A stretch of DNA of 64,000 nt from Muscardinus avellanarius (GCA_963383645.1 OY726560.1:63753058-63817057); one strand, 5' to 3'; counted from the first letter of the stretch, positions 10,850-23,612 are shown. Numbers and translations are program-made. Notes: a model not told the origin generated them from the sequence alone.

Positions 10850-11020
10850 GTGCTGGGCATGGTGGAGCATACCTGTAATCCCAGTACTTTAGAGGCTGAG
10901 CCAGGAGGATTATAGATTTGAGGCTAACATGCAGTAACTTAGACCCTATTTCAAAATAAAAAAGGGCTGGGGTGTAGCTCAGAGGCAGAATTCCCCTGAG
11001 TTTAATCCCCAGCATCTCAC
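10850..11020 (+). mobile_element. B1-dID SINE
   Basis: Forward dimer with a shortened B1 half and a short (CA)n tail. Confidence 0.82.
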
Positions 11021-11292
11021 ACATCCACACACACACACGCATGTAATCATACCATAATAATGCATAATCCGTCAGCTTTATTAGTTTGATTTTTCAGATG
11101 TCAGCTTATCTTTTTTCCTCTTAGCTATTTTGGTTTCAGAAGAGCTTAATTTATCATGCTCTCTTTCTAATGCCCACTTAGCAAGAAATATGTGCTTTTG
11201 TTATTTCTTAGTATCATCTAACTCTCAAAGGATTTCAAGGACCAAGTTCCATATGTAATTTGCAAAACTAACCAAAAAAAAATCAGGGATTC

Positions 11293-11378
11293 AGGGCTGA
11301 ACCTTTAGATCCATGGCAGGAGGTATACTTAGCATGTGTGAGGCCTTGGGTTCAATCCACAGCACTGAAGGGAAAAAA
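11293..11378 (+). mobile_element. Single ID-like SINE
   Basis: A monomer with no B1 half: CAGGGCTGAACC... GCATGTGTGAGGCCTTGGG TTCAATCCACAGCAC, then an A tail. It resembles the ancestral ID form that donated the right half of the dimers. Confidence 0.7.
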
Positions 11379-11804
11379 AATAGCCACCAGAGGTTGAGCA
11401 AAGGCTTACTTGGAATTTGGTAAACTCACTGGGACACAGCGTTTCAGTTTCTAGGAACCGAGTGGAATTGTGCTTCTGTTGTGCCGAGTTCCACAGTTGT
11501 TCTCTGTGGTGTTAACCAACACACTTGGGCCAAGGTGGGTCAGAATCTCTCAGGTATAAGCTGAGAGGCGAGCAGGGTTGCTGTTTAGGTAGTGATAATG
11601 TGTACTCCAAAGTGGGTTTCCTGGATATAGGATGGAGGTACTGTTACTGAACAACAACAAATCTGAAATTCTCTTCATGTCCTGGTTCTAGAAGAGGAGG
11701 ACCCAGCTGACAGGCCAGAGTTGAACTTTCATTCAGGGTTGGGTTCTTGGGAAAAATTATTTCAGCTTAAATTTGTGAACTTTCATGTCCTTTAGTGTTT
11801 CTGT

Positions 11805-12122
11805 TTGTCTTTCTCCCTCCCCCTCTTCCCTCCCCCTCTCTCTTTTCTCTCCACTCTTCTCCCTCTCCCTTCCTCCTCTCTCCTTTTCTGCCTCCCCTTC
11901 TCCTTCCTCTTTCCTATTTCCCCTCCCTGCCTCATACTGGGGATTGAAGCCAGGGTCATTATACCCCTTAGCCACACCCCCAGCTCTTTTTATTTTTTTT
12001 TTGAAACAGGGTCTTGCTGTGTTGCTGGCATTCTTGCTACATTGCCAAGGCTGTCCTCTAACCTGAGATCCTCCTAACTTGGCCTCCCAAGTACTGGGGT
12101 TACAGGTGTGCACCACCATGCC
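11805..12122 (-). mobile_element. Reverse B1-dID SINE with polypyrimidine tail
   Basis: About 125 bp of irregular CT-rich sequence (11805-11930) precedes a reverse dimer (11930-12122), so on the SINE strand a polypurine tract forms its 3' tail. Confidence 0.8.
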
Positions 12123-12671
12123 ATCCTCATTTAGTATCTCTTGAAAATTAGGCAGTCACTACTACCTTACTGTAACTGTGTTTGTATATTTGATACCTTA
12201 TACTGATTTATTTTGAGATTCTTTAGCAAGGTGTAAAAGTAACCCTATTAATGTTACTAGTGCACCACCGTGCCTGGCTAACATTTTACTTCTTACCTAC
12301 TAACTTGTGTTACTATGGTTCCTCTAGTCCTAATGTCTTTAGAATTGGAAATGAGTTTCCAATGTAATTGGGTTTTTACACTCTGGAGAAACTTAAGTGA
12401 CTTCCTCTCTGTCATTCTCATTTACCAGAAGCCCAGTGAAGTTAGTCATGATAGATGTCATGAGTTTGGAATTCATAATTTGTATGTTATATTTCAGGGC
12501 GTAATTTTAGTAGGGGCTTCTCTAGTTCTAGGGAAAATTGAAATGGTTAGTGTGAGATTTTTAAATTTTATTATCTTGACTTGGCTATTTTAGCTAAAAA
12601 CAAGTATATTTTAGGGTCTTTTACAACCTTTTATATACCTAAGTGTCTTGACTTAAGCTGGGCTTACTAAC

Positions 12672-12897
12672 CTTTTTTTTTTTTTTTTTTTTTTTTTTTG
12701 GTGGCACTGAGGATGGAATCCATGGGCATTCTGCTTTTGAGCTATATTTCAACTTGATTTTATTTCTTATTTGGAAGCAGTTTTCTCACAGAGTTGGCAG
12801 GGGCTGCCCTAAGTTGCCAAAGTTGGCTTCGAAACTGATCCTCCTATCTCAGCCCCCCAAGTACTGGGATTACAGTGTGAGCCACCATGCCCAGCTC
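12672..12897 (-). mobile_element. B1-dID SINE with 27-nt poly-T
   Basis: Reverse dimer preceded by a long poly-T run, the reverse of its A tail. Confidence 0.85.
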
Positions 12898-13599
12898 CTA
12901 ACTTGTTTGTGTGTCAGTTGTGGTATCTAACAATCTGTTTATTTAGGTACAAAAACTATATCCTTTGACCTCTTATGGCTCTTTTTATTTATGGAAAGGA
13001 TGCCATACTTTTGGCTCATACCAGTCTTCATACTTAGATTTTTATGGAGTCTTAATTACATATAGTCATAATAGATTTATCATCCTACCATCCTTTATGG
13101 GTCCTTGTATGAGAGGTCATTGAGCTCCATCTTCAGAATTTATTTTAGTAAGTTGTTTCCATAAAACTAGGGTATTCTTGGCAAGTAATATTATTTTAGT
13201 CTAAATCTCTTTTAAGCATCTGGCCCAAGATGGAGATTGAGATGTGGAAAATAGCTTCACAGAGATTTCCTAATCATTTCAGTAGCAAATTCTACAGAAG
13301 CCTGCTATCCTGAAAGCCTTCCAGAATGAACCATGTATAAGTAAAAGACATATTTATGCGCTACCTGCAAAGAATGACATCTGTGGAGGAACAGGCTTGT
13401 TTATGGTTAACTGGGCAGTAGTATGTTCAAACTGAATTTTGTCACTTTTCTTACTGTAAACATCATCTGTACCCTCCTAGAAAGTTTATGCTAAGTTTGA
13501 CATATTAGGTAGAATTTAGTGCCATCTTTTAAGTGTGATTAGTTTCAGGGACCTTAGTGGTATAAAATACTGTATTGGAGAGGTGATGATTTTGTTTGT

Positions 13600-14751
13600 T
13601 TGTTGTACTGGGAATTGAACCCATAGGCATTCTCCCTCTGAGCTATACCCCCTTTTTTTTTTTTTTTTTTTTTTGTGGTACTGGGAGTGGAACCCTTTCT
13701 ATCTCCGGGCTATACTCCCAGACCTATTTTATATTTATTTGGAAACAGGGCCTTACTAAGTTGCTGAAAGCCTCACTAAGTAGCTGAGGCTGGTTTTGAA
13801 CCTGTACAATCCTCCTGTCTCAGCCTCCCAAGCGCGGGGATTACAAGCCTGTGCCACCACGCCCAGCTCTTTTTTTATTCTTTATTTTTTTATTCTTTAT
13901 TTTGAAATAGGGTCTTGCTGAGTTGCAAAGAGCTTCACTAAGTAGCTGAGGCTGGCTGCGAACCCGGATCCTCCTGTCTCAGCCTCCCTAATGCTGGTAT
14001 TACAAGCATGCACCACCATGCCCGGCTTTATTTTTTTATTTTAAACAAGATCTTACTAAGTTGCAGAGGGCCTCACAAGTTACTGAGACTGGCTGTGAAC
14101 CTGTAATTTTCCTGTCTCACCCTGCCAAATACTGGGATTACAAGGGTGCACCACCACACCCTGCCTGATTTTACTTATTTGGAAACAGAGTCTCACTAGG
14201 TTGATGAGAGTCTCACTACTTGCTGAAGGTGTCCTCAAACCTGTGATCCTCCAATCTCACACTCCCAAGTACTAGGATTACAGGTGTGTGCCCCTCCTCC
14301 CCTACAAAGGGGAGGTGATGATTTTTAAAAATCTTTGTTTCTAAGTTTGCTCTACATACATAACAGATGTATCTTCTTTTTTTTCTGTGTGTGGTACTAG
14401 GGGTAGAATCCAGGGGCTTTCTACCTCCGAGCTATACTCCCAGACCTGTTTTTATAATTTTATTTGGAAACAGGGTCTCACTAAGTTGCTGAGGGCCTCA
14501 CTAAGTAGCCAAGGCTGACTTTGAACCTGTGCAATCCTCTTGTCTCAGCCTCCCAAAGGGGTAGGATTATAAGTGTGCGCCACGACACCTGGCCAGATAT
14601 ATCTTCTTTATTACAAGTTTGAAGTATACCTTCTTGTGCAAGTTAGAGGTATAAACTATCTACTTTCTTCTTAAATGTATTCTTTATGTTTTTGTTTTAG
14701 TGATAGGAATAGGGATTTAACACAAGGATGTTCTAAAACTGAGCTATATCT

Positions 14752-14811
<60 letters not shown>

Positions 14812-15690
14812 ACTGAGGATTGAACTCAAGTGGCATTCTACATATCTGAGCTATACCCAGCCCTATTTTTATTTTTATTTTGAAACAGGTCTTGCTAAGT
14901 TGATGAGAGTCTTACTACTTGCTGAAGCTTGCCCCCAAACCTGTAATCCTCCCATTTCAGCCACTCAAGTGCTGAGATTACAGGTGTGAACCACCACACC
15001 TAGTTTCTTTCTAATTTTGAAATGGGCTATCACTAATTTACTATATGCTGGCCTTGAACCTGGGATCCTCATCATTCCTGGAAATTGTGGTTTGTGTTTT
15101 TGCTTTTGTTTTTGTTTTGTGGTACTGGGGCTTGAACTCAGGCACTCTAGCTCTGATCTCTACCTCCAGCTCATTTTTTTTTTTTTTTTTTTTTTAATTA
15201 AAGGGTCTCACTAAGTTGCTGAAGGTCTCCGCTGGCCTTGATTCTCCTGTCTCAGCCTTCCTAGCACTAGGATGACAGGCATGCGCCACCACGCCAGGTT
15301 TTTTTGTTTTTGTTTCTGTTTTTTTTAAACAGGATATTGCTAAGTTGCTGAGGCTAGTCTCGAACCTGCAATCCTCCTGTCTCAGCTTCCCATTACTGGA
15401 ATTGCAAGCATGAGCCACCACACCTGGCTAAATGGAGTATTTTTTTTGTGTGTGTGTGTGTGTGTGTGTGCAGTACTAGAGCTGGTACCCAGAAGCATTC
15501 TATCTCTGAGCTACACACCCAGCTCAATTTTAGTTTTAGTTTTTGCTTTGTTTTTTGTTGTTGGTTTTTGAAACAGGGTCTCACTAAATTGCAAAGGTTC
15601 CTGAGGCTGTCCTCAAACCTGTGATCCCCCTATCTCAGCCTCCCAAGTACTGGAATTATAAGTGTGTACCACCATGCCCAAGGCACTTTT
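13600..15690 (-). mobile_element. Dense cluster of reverse SINEs
   Basis: At least ten reverse units: ID half 13600-13660, then 13676-13868, 13869-14027, 14028-14166, 14169-14296, 14390-14594, 14700-15002 (split by (TG)n), 15118-15297, 15300-15427 and 15465-15680. All are antisense to UBE2W. Several are B1 halves joined without their ID half. Confidence 0.82.
14754..14809. repeat. (TG)n microsatellite
   Basis: About 27 TG units between two reverse SINE units. Confidence 0.95.
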
Positions 15691-15721
15691 TTAACTTAAA
15701 TCTAATAATTAGGTTATTTAT

Positions 15722-15790
15722 TTAGTTTGATCCTAGGGGTTGAAGTCAGAGCTTTGTATATGCTAATCATGAGCTGTATCTTTAGCCTTA
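15722..15790 (-). mobile_element. Old ID-like monomer
   Basis: A diverged reverse ID body (GGGTTGAAGTCAGAGC... GAGCTGTATCTTTAGCC), the last repeat before the UBE2W terminal exon. Confidence 0.5.
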
Positions 15791-16505
15791 GATACAGTTT
15801 CTTCCCCCATCCAGCCCCCTCCCTGATCCCCCAGAGCTAGACGTTGCTCTGCTACTGATTTACTATACCTAGCTCCTTGTGTGTTTTTTAACTCTGGTCT
15901 GTTTTACCCTTTAGATTACCCAAGTACTCCATGAATTTTCTCAGCATAGCATTCAAACTTTACTGGGTTTTGGTTCTTATTTAGTCTTTATTAGTGTGGG
16001 AATATTATTAGCAAGATATTAATTCTGACTTGATAATCATTTGTAAAATATTTTGCCCAGTATATTCTACATTTTCTCTTTTAAGGCTTTCATAACTCTT
16101 GGATAGTTTCCACTCTTACTGCTTACTGGACAATAACTAGTTCCCAAAATAAATCTTGCAGATATGTTTTGTGAAATAATTTTTTTAAAATGTCATGAAC
16201 CCTAACAGTTGTCTGTGTTATGCAAATATTATATACTGAGGCCACCAGAAGGTATTATAAAATAATTTTGTGAGATTTTCAAATGGATTGTGCATATGTA
16301 TCTATGTTTGCTAAAAACTTACTTTTTGAAGAGAAATTGCTAACATCTATCAATTGGACTTTTTATTTGTAAGGAATGGAAAAGGCAAGTCAGACAACTA
16401 AACTGTATTCTTGCTACTTGAAGTTATTTCTACATTAGACTAACTTGTAGATTTTACTTAAGCGTGCTTGACTTTTTAACTGTCTTTTTTCTCCTTTTCT
16501 TAAAG

Positions 16506-16519
16506 ATGACACTTGTTGA
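16506..16519 (+). CDS. UBE2W: UBE2W terminal coding segment and stop
   Basis: After the acceptor (CTCCTTTTCTTAAAG) the first two bases join the G from the previous exon to make GAT, giving D-D-T-C and TGA at 16517-16519. The protein therefore ends ...WWYHDDTC, the UBE2W C-terminus as I know it. This exact match across an 11.7-kb intron is the main reason to trust both splice sites. The C-terminal tail of UBE2W is reported to be flexible and important for acting on disordered N-termini. Confidence 0.92.
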
Positions 16520-16857
16520 TGCCACTGTTAACATCCTCCTAGCAGAAGATAGTCCTACTGAGAAAATGAGCACTTTGATCATTCAGTCTTTGAACTTTAA
16601 CCTTTGACTGGAAGTGACCTATAGGCAATGAAGACTACTTCCTTTTACTGCATTTTTACTCGTGTGCATTCTGGGCGCATGTTGATCGCTGGTTCAGTCC
16701 ACGCAACTGACATGCTTTTATTAGTCATACAGTATTAATGCAGATGTCAGGAAATGTCAAATATAATTCCATTTTTTATTTTTATTTTTTTAAGCTTTTG
16801 GAAAAGTTCTAGGTCCTCATGTATTGTGCAATAACTGACTTCCTTGGTGGTTTTGGG

Positions 16858-16881
16858 ACGTTCATTGCCGGCAATGGACGT
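16858..16881. promoter_or_regulatory. 24-bp near-perfect palindrome in the UBE2W 3' UTR
   Basis: ACGTTCATTGCC followed by GGCAATGGACGT: two 12-bp arms complementary except one position, with no loop. It contains two CpGs in an AT-rich UTR. A DNA-binding site or an RNA pairing element are both possible. No function is known to me. Confidence 0.5.
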
Positions 16882-16976
16882 TATAACAGGAAAAGTTTTT
16901 ATTAACTCCTGCCACTCAGCGATTAATGCATGATAGGGCCTAATGGGATGAACTTAGTGGTTATAATGGGATTATA

Positions 16977-16982
16977 AATAAA
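16977..16982 (+). terminator. Candidate proximal poly(A) signal AATAAA
   Basis: First canonical hexamer after the stop. A second follows at 17212-17217. Either would give a UTR below about 0.8 kb. Confidence 0.4.
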
Positions 16983-17211
16983 GTGAGGGATCCAACATTA
17001 CTTTGAAAGTCACCCCAACTGTTTATATTTGGATTCTATGCACTGTGATCCTGAGGTTAACAGCATGAATTAACATGCGTCTTTAAAGGACTGTAATGAA
17101 AGATCATTGCATATTTATTTAATTGTTTATATCTGCTGTCAAATTGTTTTGACATGGAAGGTTTTCAAGTAACATTGGCAGAGAGGTACAATATGTTATC
17201 CCTATGGTGAA

Positions 17212-17217
17212 AATAAA
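17212..17217 (+). terminator. Candidate poly(A) signal AATAAA
   Basis: Followed within 20 nt by TTTGTTGTATATAG, a plausible U/GU-rich downstream element. Confidence 0.4.
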
Positions 17218-19196
17218 CTCATTTGTTGTATATAGTTCCTCAATCTCTGAAGTAAAGGTGTGAGTAATATAGGGTATGAATGGTTTAATCAAGGCTTTAT
17301 TTTGGAAGAGAAATGGCAGTGATGATCAAATTGCTGCAGTCCTTTATTTGGATTTGTTATTTGTACATTAAATATTTTTTCCAAGTAGATTATACTGTTA
17401 CTTCCTGCTAGCCATCAGCATGAGCCCTACTGCCTAAACACTATTTCATTTATTTATGTTTGAAAAATCCATAAACATTTTTGTTTGCAGTCTTGTTTCT
17501 TTTGTTAAGTTTTAAGTCAATTTCAAATGTTACAGTACTTTAATTGAAAAACTTTTGTCAACTTTTTTTCTTGTAAATTTTCTTTACTTGTAAGTTTCAT
17601 CTTATCCTTCAATCCTGTACCCTAAAATAAGAAATACATTTTTGACAGAGGCTTAATGTTTTAACAAAAGAGTGTGGACATTTTTATTTTAAAATTTAGG
17701 CAAAAGTACACTATAAAATGGTATGTTTGCTTATTGGTTTCACACAATCATACTGTTTTTCTTGGAAGGATTTGTTTTTGTTTTCTTGTTGTTGTAAAGA
17801 CTTTGCTTACATCTAGATAAAAGTTTTCTATAAAAAAAATGTTGAAAGGTCCCATTCTCAGTACCATGTAAGTTAATGATACTACAACTAGGTTCTCTTT
17901 TTAAAAAGTGATTAGTGTGTTTTATAAATTACCTTTTCACATATGCAAAATCTGTTTCTACTACAACATTATTTTTACTAATGCCTTATTGCACTCTTTT
18001 TGAAATATCCTGCATTGAATATATCAATCAATATGGGCTTAAAAAAAAAAGCCAATTGGCTGACAGGTCTGAAATATATACCCCAGTAAAACCATTCAAT
18101 CAATAATTGGTAAAGAATATTTTAAAAATTGTTTTTAATCTCTGTGTAGATGACATTTTGTAGATTTGTACCTGTTGTTAATTAAGGGCATATAATTTTA
18201 CACTCTAAAAGTATAATTACTGAACTCAGGGGTGGGTAGACTTCAAAAATATGTCTGCTGTAGAAACAACTTGAAAAAAAAAAATTTGAAACCATGGCCA
18301 GCCACCAAATTATGGATACTGTTTATACTGTTAGTTAGCAACTACCACTTTTAAAATTGTAAACATCTTTGTTCTGTCTTGACTAGATTATGTATAGGTT
18401 CTCACAATGATCACTATCAACTTTATTAGTTTCCCTGTTTAACATAGATAGAAAAATCTTCAAATATTTAGTTTTTATCTGCTTTAAATATATAAATTGT
18501 AGCTGTAAAGTATGTATTTTCATATTTTACATAATTGCTCTTAACTACTGATTAACTTGATCTTTTTCTGGGGGGTTAAGGAGAAATCTTTCTCCATATT
18601 GCTGGTCCTCTTACTGAAATTCTTTTATAAAGAAATGACCTGTGACATTTTTTTCACCAAAGGAATTAATATACCAGGTCAAAGATTAATATTGCTATAC
18701 TATAGATTAATACGTCCTATATAACCTCAATTGAGCTTTTATTATAATGTTTTAACTTACCTCTCTCTACATATAAGTAAAGTAAAATAAAATGGAAGGA
18801 AACCAAATAACATTTTATGGTTTAAATTAAAAAATGAAATATTCTAAAATGTAGAAGCACCAACCATTCAAAATTTATAGTCAGATTAGTTAACATTCCT
18901 CAATTTAGGAATAATTGAAAACTCCTTTGCACTTAGATTTAATTCTTTTATATGTAAGTTGCATTATTAAAAGTCATAAGAAATTTATCTGAGTCATTAC
19001 TGAGGGCAAGTAATGGCTTTGTAATAAGGAAAAAAATTTTCTGTACTGTGTTGTTCAAAGACAACCAGAATACTAAGAAATGTACATAGGAATATACTAC
19101 TACCCCCTTCTCTTCACTCCCTCCATGGAGCACTAGGCCTGCAGAATTATATTGTCATACTTAGAAGATAGGCCGGCCTTCCTTCCTTCCTTTCTT

Positions 19197-19216
19197 ATTT
19201 ATTTATTTATTTATTT
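19197..19216 (+). promoter_or_regulatory. AU-rich element, five overlapping ATTTA
   Basis: ATTT repeated five times inside the inferred 3' UTR, the arrangement of class II AU-rich mRNA-decay elements. It could also be a simple microsatellite. A CTTCC run precedes it. Confidence 0.45.
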
Positions 19217-19934
19217 CAGGCCATTCTTTTGGTTTGCCAAATTCTATTAAGACAGTGATACATTCACTTACTTACTTATGCATGCTTGGATCATGAACTT
19301 GGTGCCCTTTCAAAATGTTTTCGTCAAGTAGGAATTAATGCCATAGGTTTTAAAGAGACAGATTGTTTTCAGTTTTTTAAGGGAAATTTTTGAAAAATAC
19401 ATTTTGTGGCTATTCTCTTAAGGAATTAGTATTAAAGAACCTACTTGTAATGTGTAATTCCTCCTGTTAGCCAGCAGGGAAACAAAGCATTTTTAATCCC
19501 CAGAATAAAGTGGTGAAAATAGCTTTTATATAGTCAAAAGTTCAACTGCAGAGAGATCTTTGTTGTTTTGACTAGGTAAATAAGTATTTCTTAAGGTAAT
19601 GAGAATAGTTTATCATTTTTTCCTTCTGAATTTTAAATAAATGCAAATATACATATGTATCATTAATTACCCTGTAGTGGGTAATTCCTTCACATTATAA
19701 AACAGGTATCTAGTGACTGTTTAATTGTTCCCATATTGCATCAAAGATGAATTGACAAATAATGGAAATTAGTAGTGATATGAAAATGGTATGTAACTAC
19801 ACATTGTTTTTGGTAATCAAGTCTTATTTTCTAAAAAGCCTATTGTTTTTGAGAATTAAGATATTTAAATCTTGTTAAAAGTTATTCCTAAAAATAGAAG
19901 AGAAGAGGTACTGTGTGTTCAAAAAACTTTTTTA

Positions 19935-19940
19935 AATAAA
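19935..19940 (+). terminator. Candidate poly(A) signal AATAAA
   Basis: Canonical hexamer late in the repeat-free UTR, followed by TCAGTGTCACTAGTTTTTAA. Confidence 0.35.
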
Positions 19941-20849
19941 GAATTCAGTGTCACTAGTTTTTAAGCCTTTATGGTTACTGCTGCTTATGTTTCTCGATCT
20001 TTTATTTTTGCGTATATCTTAGCTCTTAGCTGAATGTTTTAAATTTATGATTATAATTGTGTATGTTTGTAAATTGGTTTTCAAAGTATTTGAGGCATAA
20101 CCATTTTTACTTTTCTATTCTGTGTTACACTAATGCCTTTAATGTCTTTGCTTGGGTCTGTGAAGAAGGTGTCTTTTAATCTCTACCAATTTGCTCCAGT
20201 CCTCTTTGTAGTGTTTTAATTTTTTTTAATCCCGCTATTTCTCTTCCTTCCTCACTGTCTCACAGATGTTCAGTGTATCAATATTTAGCAATTTTCTTTG
20301 TTTCTAAAATTTTTTTAAGATTTTAGGGAATCTAGAGAAGGAAGATAATTAAAATTGTATCAGAATAGTTTAAAACTAAAATGGATCCTCTTTCCAAATA
20401 AAACTGAAGGAGTATTTATACTTAGTTTCATCAGTAGATAGCTAAATTTAATAATTGACTTAATGAACTGCTAGTTATAATTCATTTATGTTGAGAGAAT
20501 TTTACTTGTTTACATTTCGGCTGGAGACTCTCTAATACCTACTTATTGTTCAAATGAATTAAACCGTATGCTTTCCCTTTTAAATTTCTAAGCCATTCTG
20601 AGATGTGAAATTATTTTCCTAAAATACTTTGTGGGAGACTTTTACTTTCTAACCATACATTGTGCATTAATTGTGCATTAAAGACAGGATTATATAGAGG
20701 AGTATGGGATTTAAACCTGGACTTAAAACTTAGCCTCCTGAAAATTGAAGTTAAGATTTTGTGATACTGGTAAGTGAGGTATTATAATTTTCATTCTCAA
20801 ATTAGTTATTGAGATATATTTGGTGGTAAATCTTGAGGGTGATTACGTC

Positions 20850-21256
20850 TTTTTTTTTTTTTTTTTTTTGGTGGTCCTGGAAATTAAACCCAGGGGCTTT
20901 CTACCTCTAAGCCCTACATCCCTATTTTATTATTTTTATTTTGAAACAGGGTCTCACTAAGGTGCTGAGCCTTGTAGTGAACCTGTGTTCCTCCTGTCGC
21001 AACCTCCAAATTACTGGGATTACAGGCATGCACTACCATGCCCACTTATGATTGACTTTTTTTTTTTTTTTTTTTTTTATATACTGGGGATTGTATCTCT
21101 GAGCTTCACCCCAGCCCTGTTTTATTTTTATTTGCAAACAGGATCTCACTAGATTGATAAAGAGTCTCACTACTTGCTGAGGCTATCCTCAAACCTGTGA
21201 TCCTCCTGTCAGCCTACCAGGTACTTGGATTACAGTCATGTACTACCATGCCTGGT
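20850..21256 (-). mobile_element. Two reverse B1-dID SINEs
   Basis: Units at 20869-21048 and 21081-21256, each with a poly-T start. They are the first SINEs after UBE2W's stop codon. Confidence 0.85.
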
Positions 21257-22033
21257 TTATGATTGTCTTTTTAAAAAAATTTTTTGTTGATAATATCTGA
21301 GGCTATTCGCTACTGTGAATACATGGAAAGAATGACTGAAGAGAAACCAGTTCAAACATAGCTCCAGTTTTAATGTGTTGAGTGAAGAGTTGATGGGAAA
21401 AAAGATACAGTTCTTGTATTTCTTGGCACATACACTGTTCAGCTTTTTGAGGAAAGGTTGATCCAATAATAATTATTAAACTTTTTTCAAAGACAAAAGC
21501 ATAATTTCATAACTTACTGGACTTTGACTAAGTGACATAACTTCTCCAGACACAGAAAGATTGAATGCTCCTGTCTTTTAAAGTCTGAACAGTACTGTTA
21601 AGGAACTTTGTAGGTTTTATCACATACCATGAAAATGCAAGTCTCTTCAAATTAACCATAGATTATATAATTGCAAATTGGCCATTAGGCTCCAGGTAAA
21701 ATAATCACTTGAGTAGATTATTGGGTTATACAGTAATCAAGAAATAAATGCATGTTCAGGTCAAATGAGTTTATTTTAGTTGGTACCATTTTTCTTTGAG
21801 ATGTAGATTATTCATTATGTTAATAGCAATGGAAGCTCATGCTTGATTTGAATGGGGTGGATGTATATATTTTATAAATTCAAACTGCAAAAATATGTAA
21901 AGTTACTACTTTTAAAATAGAATGTAAATGTTGAGACAGACAAATCTATGTTATATTTTTAAATACATGTATCAAACTTTTGTTAGTTGACTATAGGTTA
22001 CTTTGTGCTTTATGGAATTCAGTAACTTTTAAT

Positions 22034-22039
22034 AATAAA
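22034..22039 (+). terminator. Candidate distal poly(A) signal AATAAA
   Basis: Followed by CAGTTGTCATTTGATTTTTT, a TG/T-rich downstream stretch. Last strong candidate before the SINE-rich intergenic DNA. 22045-22765 is unique sequence in which I see nothing further. Confidence 0.5.
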
Positions 22040-22767
22040 GCAGTTGTCATTTGATTTTTTTTCTGTATACTTGCTAAATTGGATAGAAACTAGACTTTCT
22101 TTGTAGTATGTAAAAATGTAAAACTTTATTTGTATATTGGTTCCTCTCTACAAAGACTTAAGCTTTTAAGGATTATGGAAACATATCCACTTCCAAAATG
22201 AGTACAACATAACAAGCTGTATACTTCCTTATTTAACAGGCGTCTTTACCTAATAACTGCAGTTAGTTTATGATAGTGACTCTTGTATGCTTTAATTAAA
22301 GAAGTCTTGATTAAAGCCTGGACGTTTTCAGAGAAGATAGAAATTGAGACCCAGACACTTGCATAGAGGTACCATGAAGCTGGTGTTGCTGGACTTCAAA
22401 CAACTTCAAAGTGTACAACTGACACCCGAAAGAACTTCTCAATGTTTTCTGAGTATACAAACAGGTCAGTTAATTTACTTAAATGAGTGACACTTGAAGC
22501 TACAAGAAGAGAGAAGGAAATATACAGAAGGAAGGGGATGCATCTGTTTTTCCTGGCAGGAAGAAGTTAAATATGATCTGCTGGTAGGTTTTTCCTTTCC
22601 ACAGGGAATCTGCTTACCCCAGAAGCACCTTAGTCCTCTTTCAAGCGCCATACTACCATAAAAAAATATATCTCAGGAGGCTGTTTATGTAGCCCTGTTT
22701 AAACAACCTGATTAGGAGATGTTTAGATAACTGTAAGAACTCCGTTTGTGGGTATTTGGGGGAAATG

Positions 22768-22922
22768 GGTACTGGGGATTGAACCCAGGGGCAATTCTAC
22801 TTCCGAGCTACAGTTTTTTGATTTTTATTTGAATACAGGTCTTGCTAAGTTGCTGAGGCTGACTTTGAACCTGTGATCCTTATCTCAACCTCCCAAGTTA
22901 AAGGCATGTGCCCCACACCCAA
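22768..22922 (-). mobile_element. B1-dID SINE
   Basis: Reverse dimer with a shortened B1 half. Confidence 0.8.
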
Positions 22923-22965
22923 GCTTCCTTTGTACTTTGATGGCACTCATAATTCTTAATATCAG

Positions 22966-23612
22966 CTGGGCATTGTGATGCTGCTTTTGATCCCAGTATT
23001 TAGGAGGCTGAGACCAGAGAATCACAGATTCATGGTCAGCTACTTGGTGAAGCCCTCCACAACTTGTTGAGACCCTCTTGCTTGTTTTTGTTTTTTATTT
23101 TTTGTTTTGTGGTACTGGAGATGGAACCCAGGGACATTCTACCTCCGAGCTACACCTCCTCCCCCCCCCCATCCCCGCCACCGCCTTATTTTTATTTATT
23201 TATTTATTTTGGCAGGTCTGGGGATGGAACCCAGAGGCATTTGACCTCCGAGCTCCACCCCCTGCTCAATTTTTTATTCTTTATTTTGAAACAGGGTCTC
23301 ACTAAGTGGCTGAGGCTGTCCACAAACCACGATCCTCTGGTCTCAGCCTCCCGAATGCTGGGATTACAAGCGTGCGCCACCACGCCCGGCTTTATTCTTT
23401 ATTTTGAAACAGGGTCTAAATGAGTTGCAAACGGCCTCACTGGCTGAAGCTGGTCTTGAACCGCAATCCTCCTGTCTCAGCCTCCCAAATGCTAGGATTA
23501 CAAGTGTGCAACACCATGCCCAGCTCTGAGACCATCTTTTGAAATAAAGAATTTAAAATAGGGCTGAGGAGGTAGCTCGGAGGTAGAATGTCCCAAGGTT
23601 CAGCCTCCAGTT
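22966..23612. mobile_element. Forward SINE split by a nested block of reverse SINEs
   Basis: A forward B1-dID begins at 22966 and stops at about 23083 (GAGACCCTCTT). It resumes at 23526 (GAGACCATCTT) with the AAATAAAGAA linker and ID half to 23612. Between lie reverse elements at about 23109-23170, 23214-23389 and 23390-23525. The repeated GAGACC-TCTT motif looks like the target duplication of the nested insertion. Confidence 0.75.

Larger units (their letters stand above)
4823..16505 (+). other. UBE2W: Last intron of UBE2W
   Basis: An 11,683-bp intron beginning GTAAGC and ending in a pyrimidine stretch and TTAAAG. It is packed with SINEs (mostly antisense to the gene) and holds a 2.8-kb rearranged L1 and a U2 snRNA fragment. 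The stretches 10625-10850, 11380-11800, 12125-12670, 12900-13590 and 15790-16505 are unique AT-rich sequence with no recognised feature. Confidence 0.88.
16520..22045 (+). other. UBE2W: UBE2W 3' UTR (downstream limit inferred)
   Basis: From the stop codon to about 20.8 kb there is no recognisable SINE, in a window otherwise saturated with them. That absence suggests selection or an old, transcribed UTR. The sequence is AT-rich with several candidate poly(A) signals. Two reverse SINEs (20869-21256) interrupt the distal part. I place the end at the AATAAA at 22034, followed by T/TG-rich sequence, but an earlier signal could be the main site. cDNA or 3'-end reads would decide. Confidence 0.7.
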
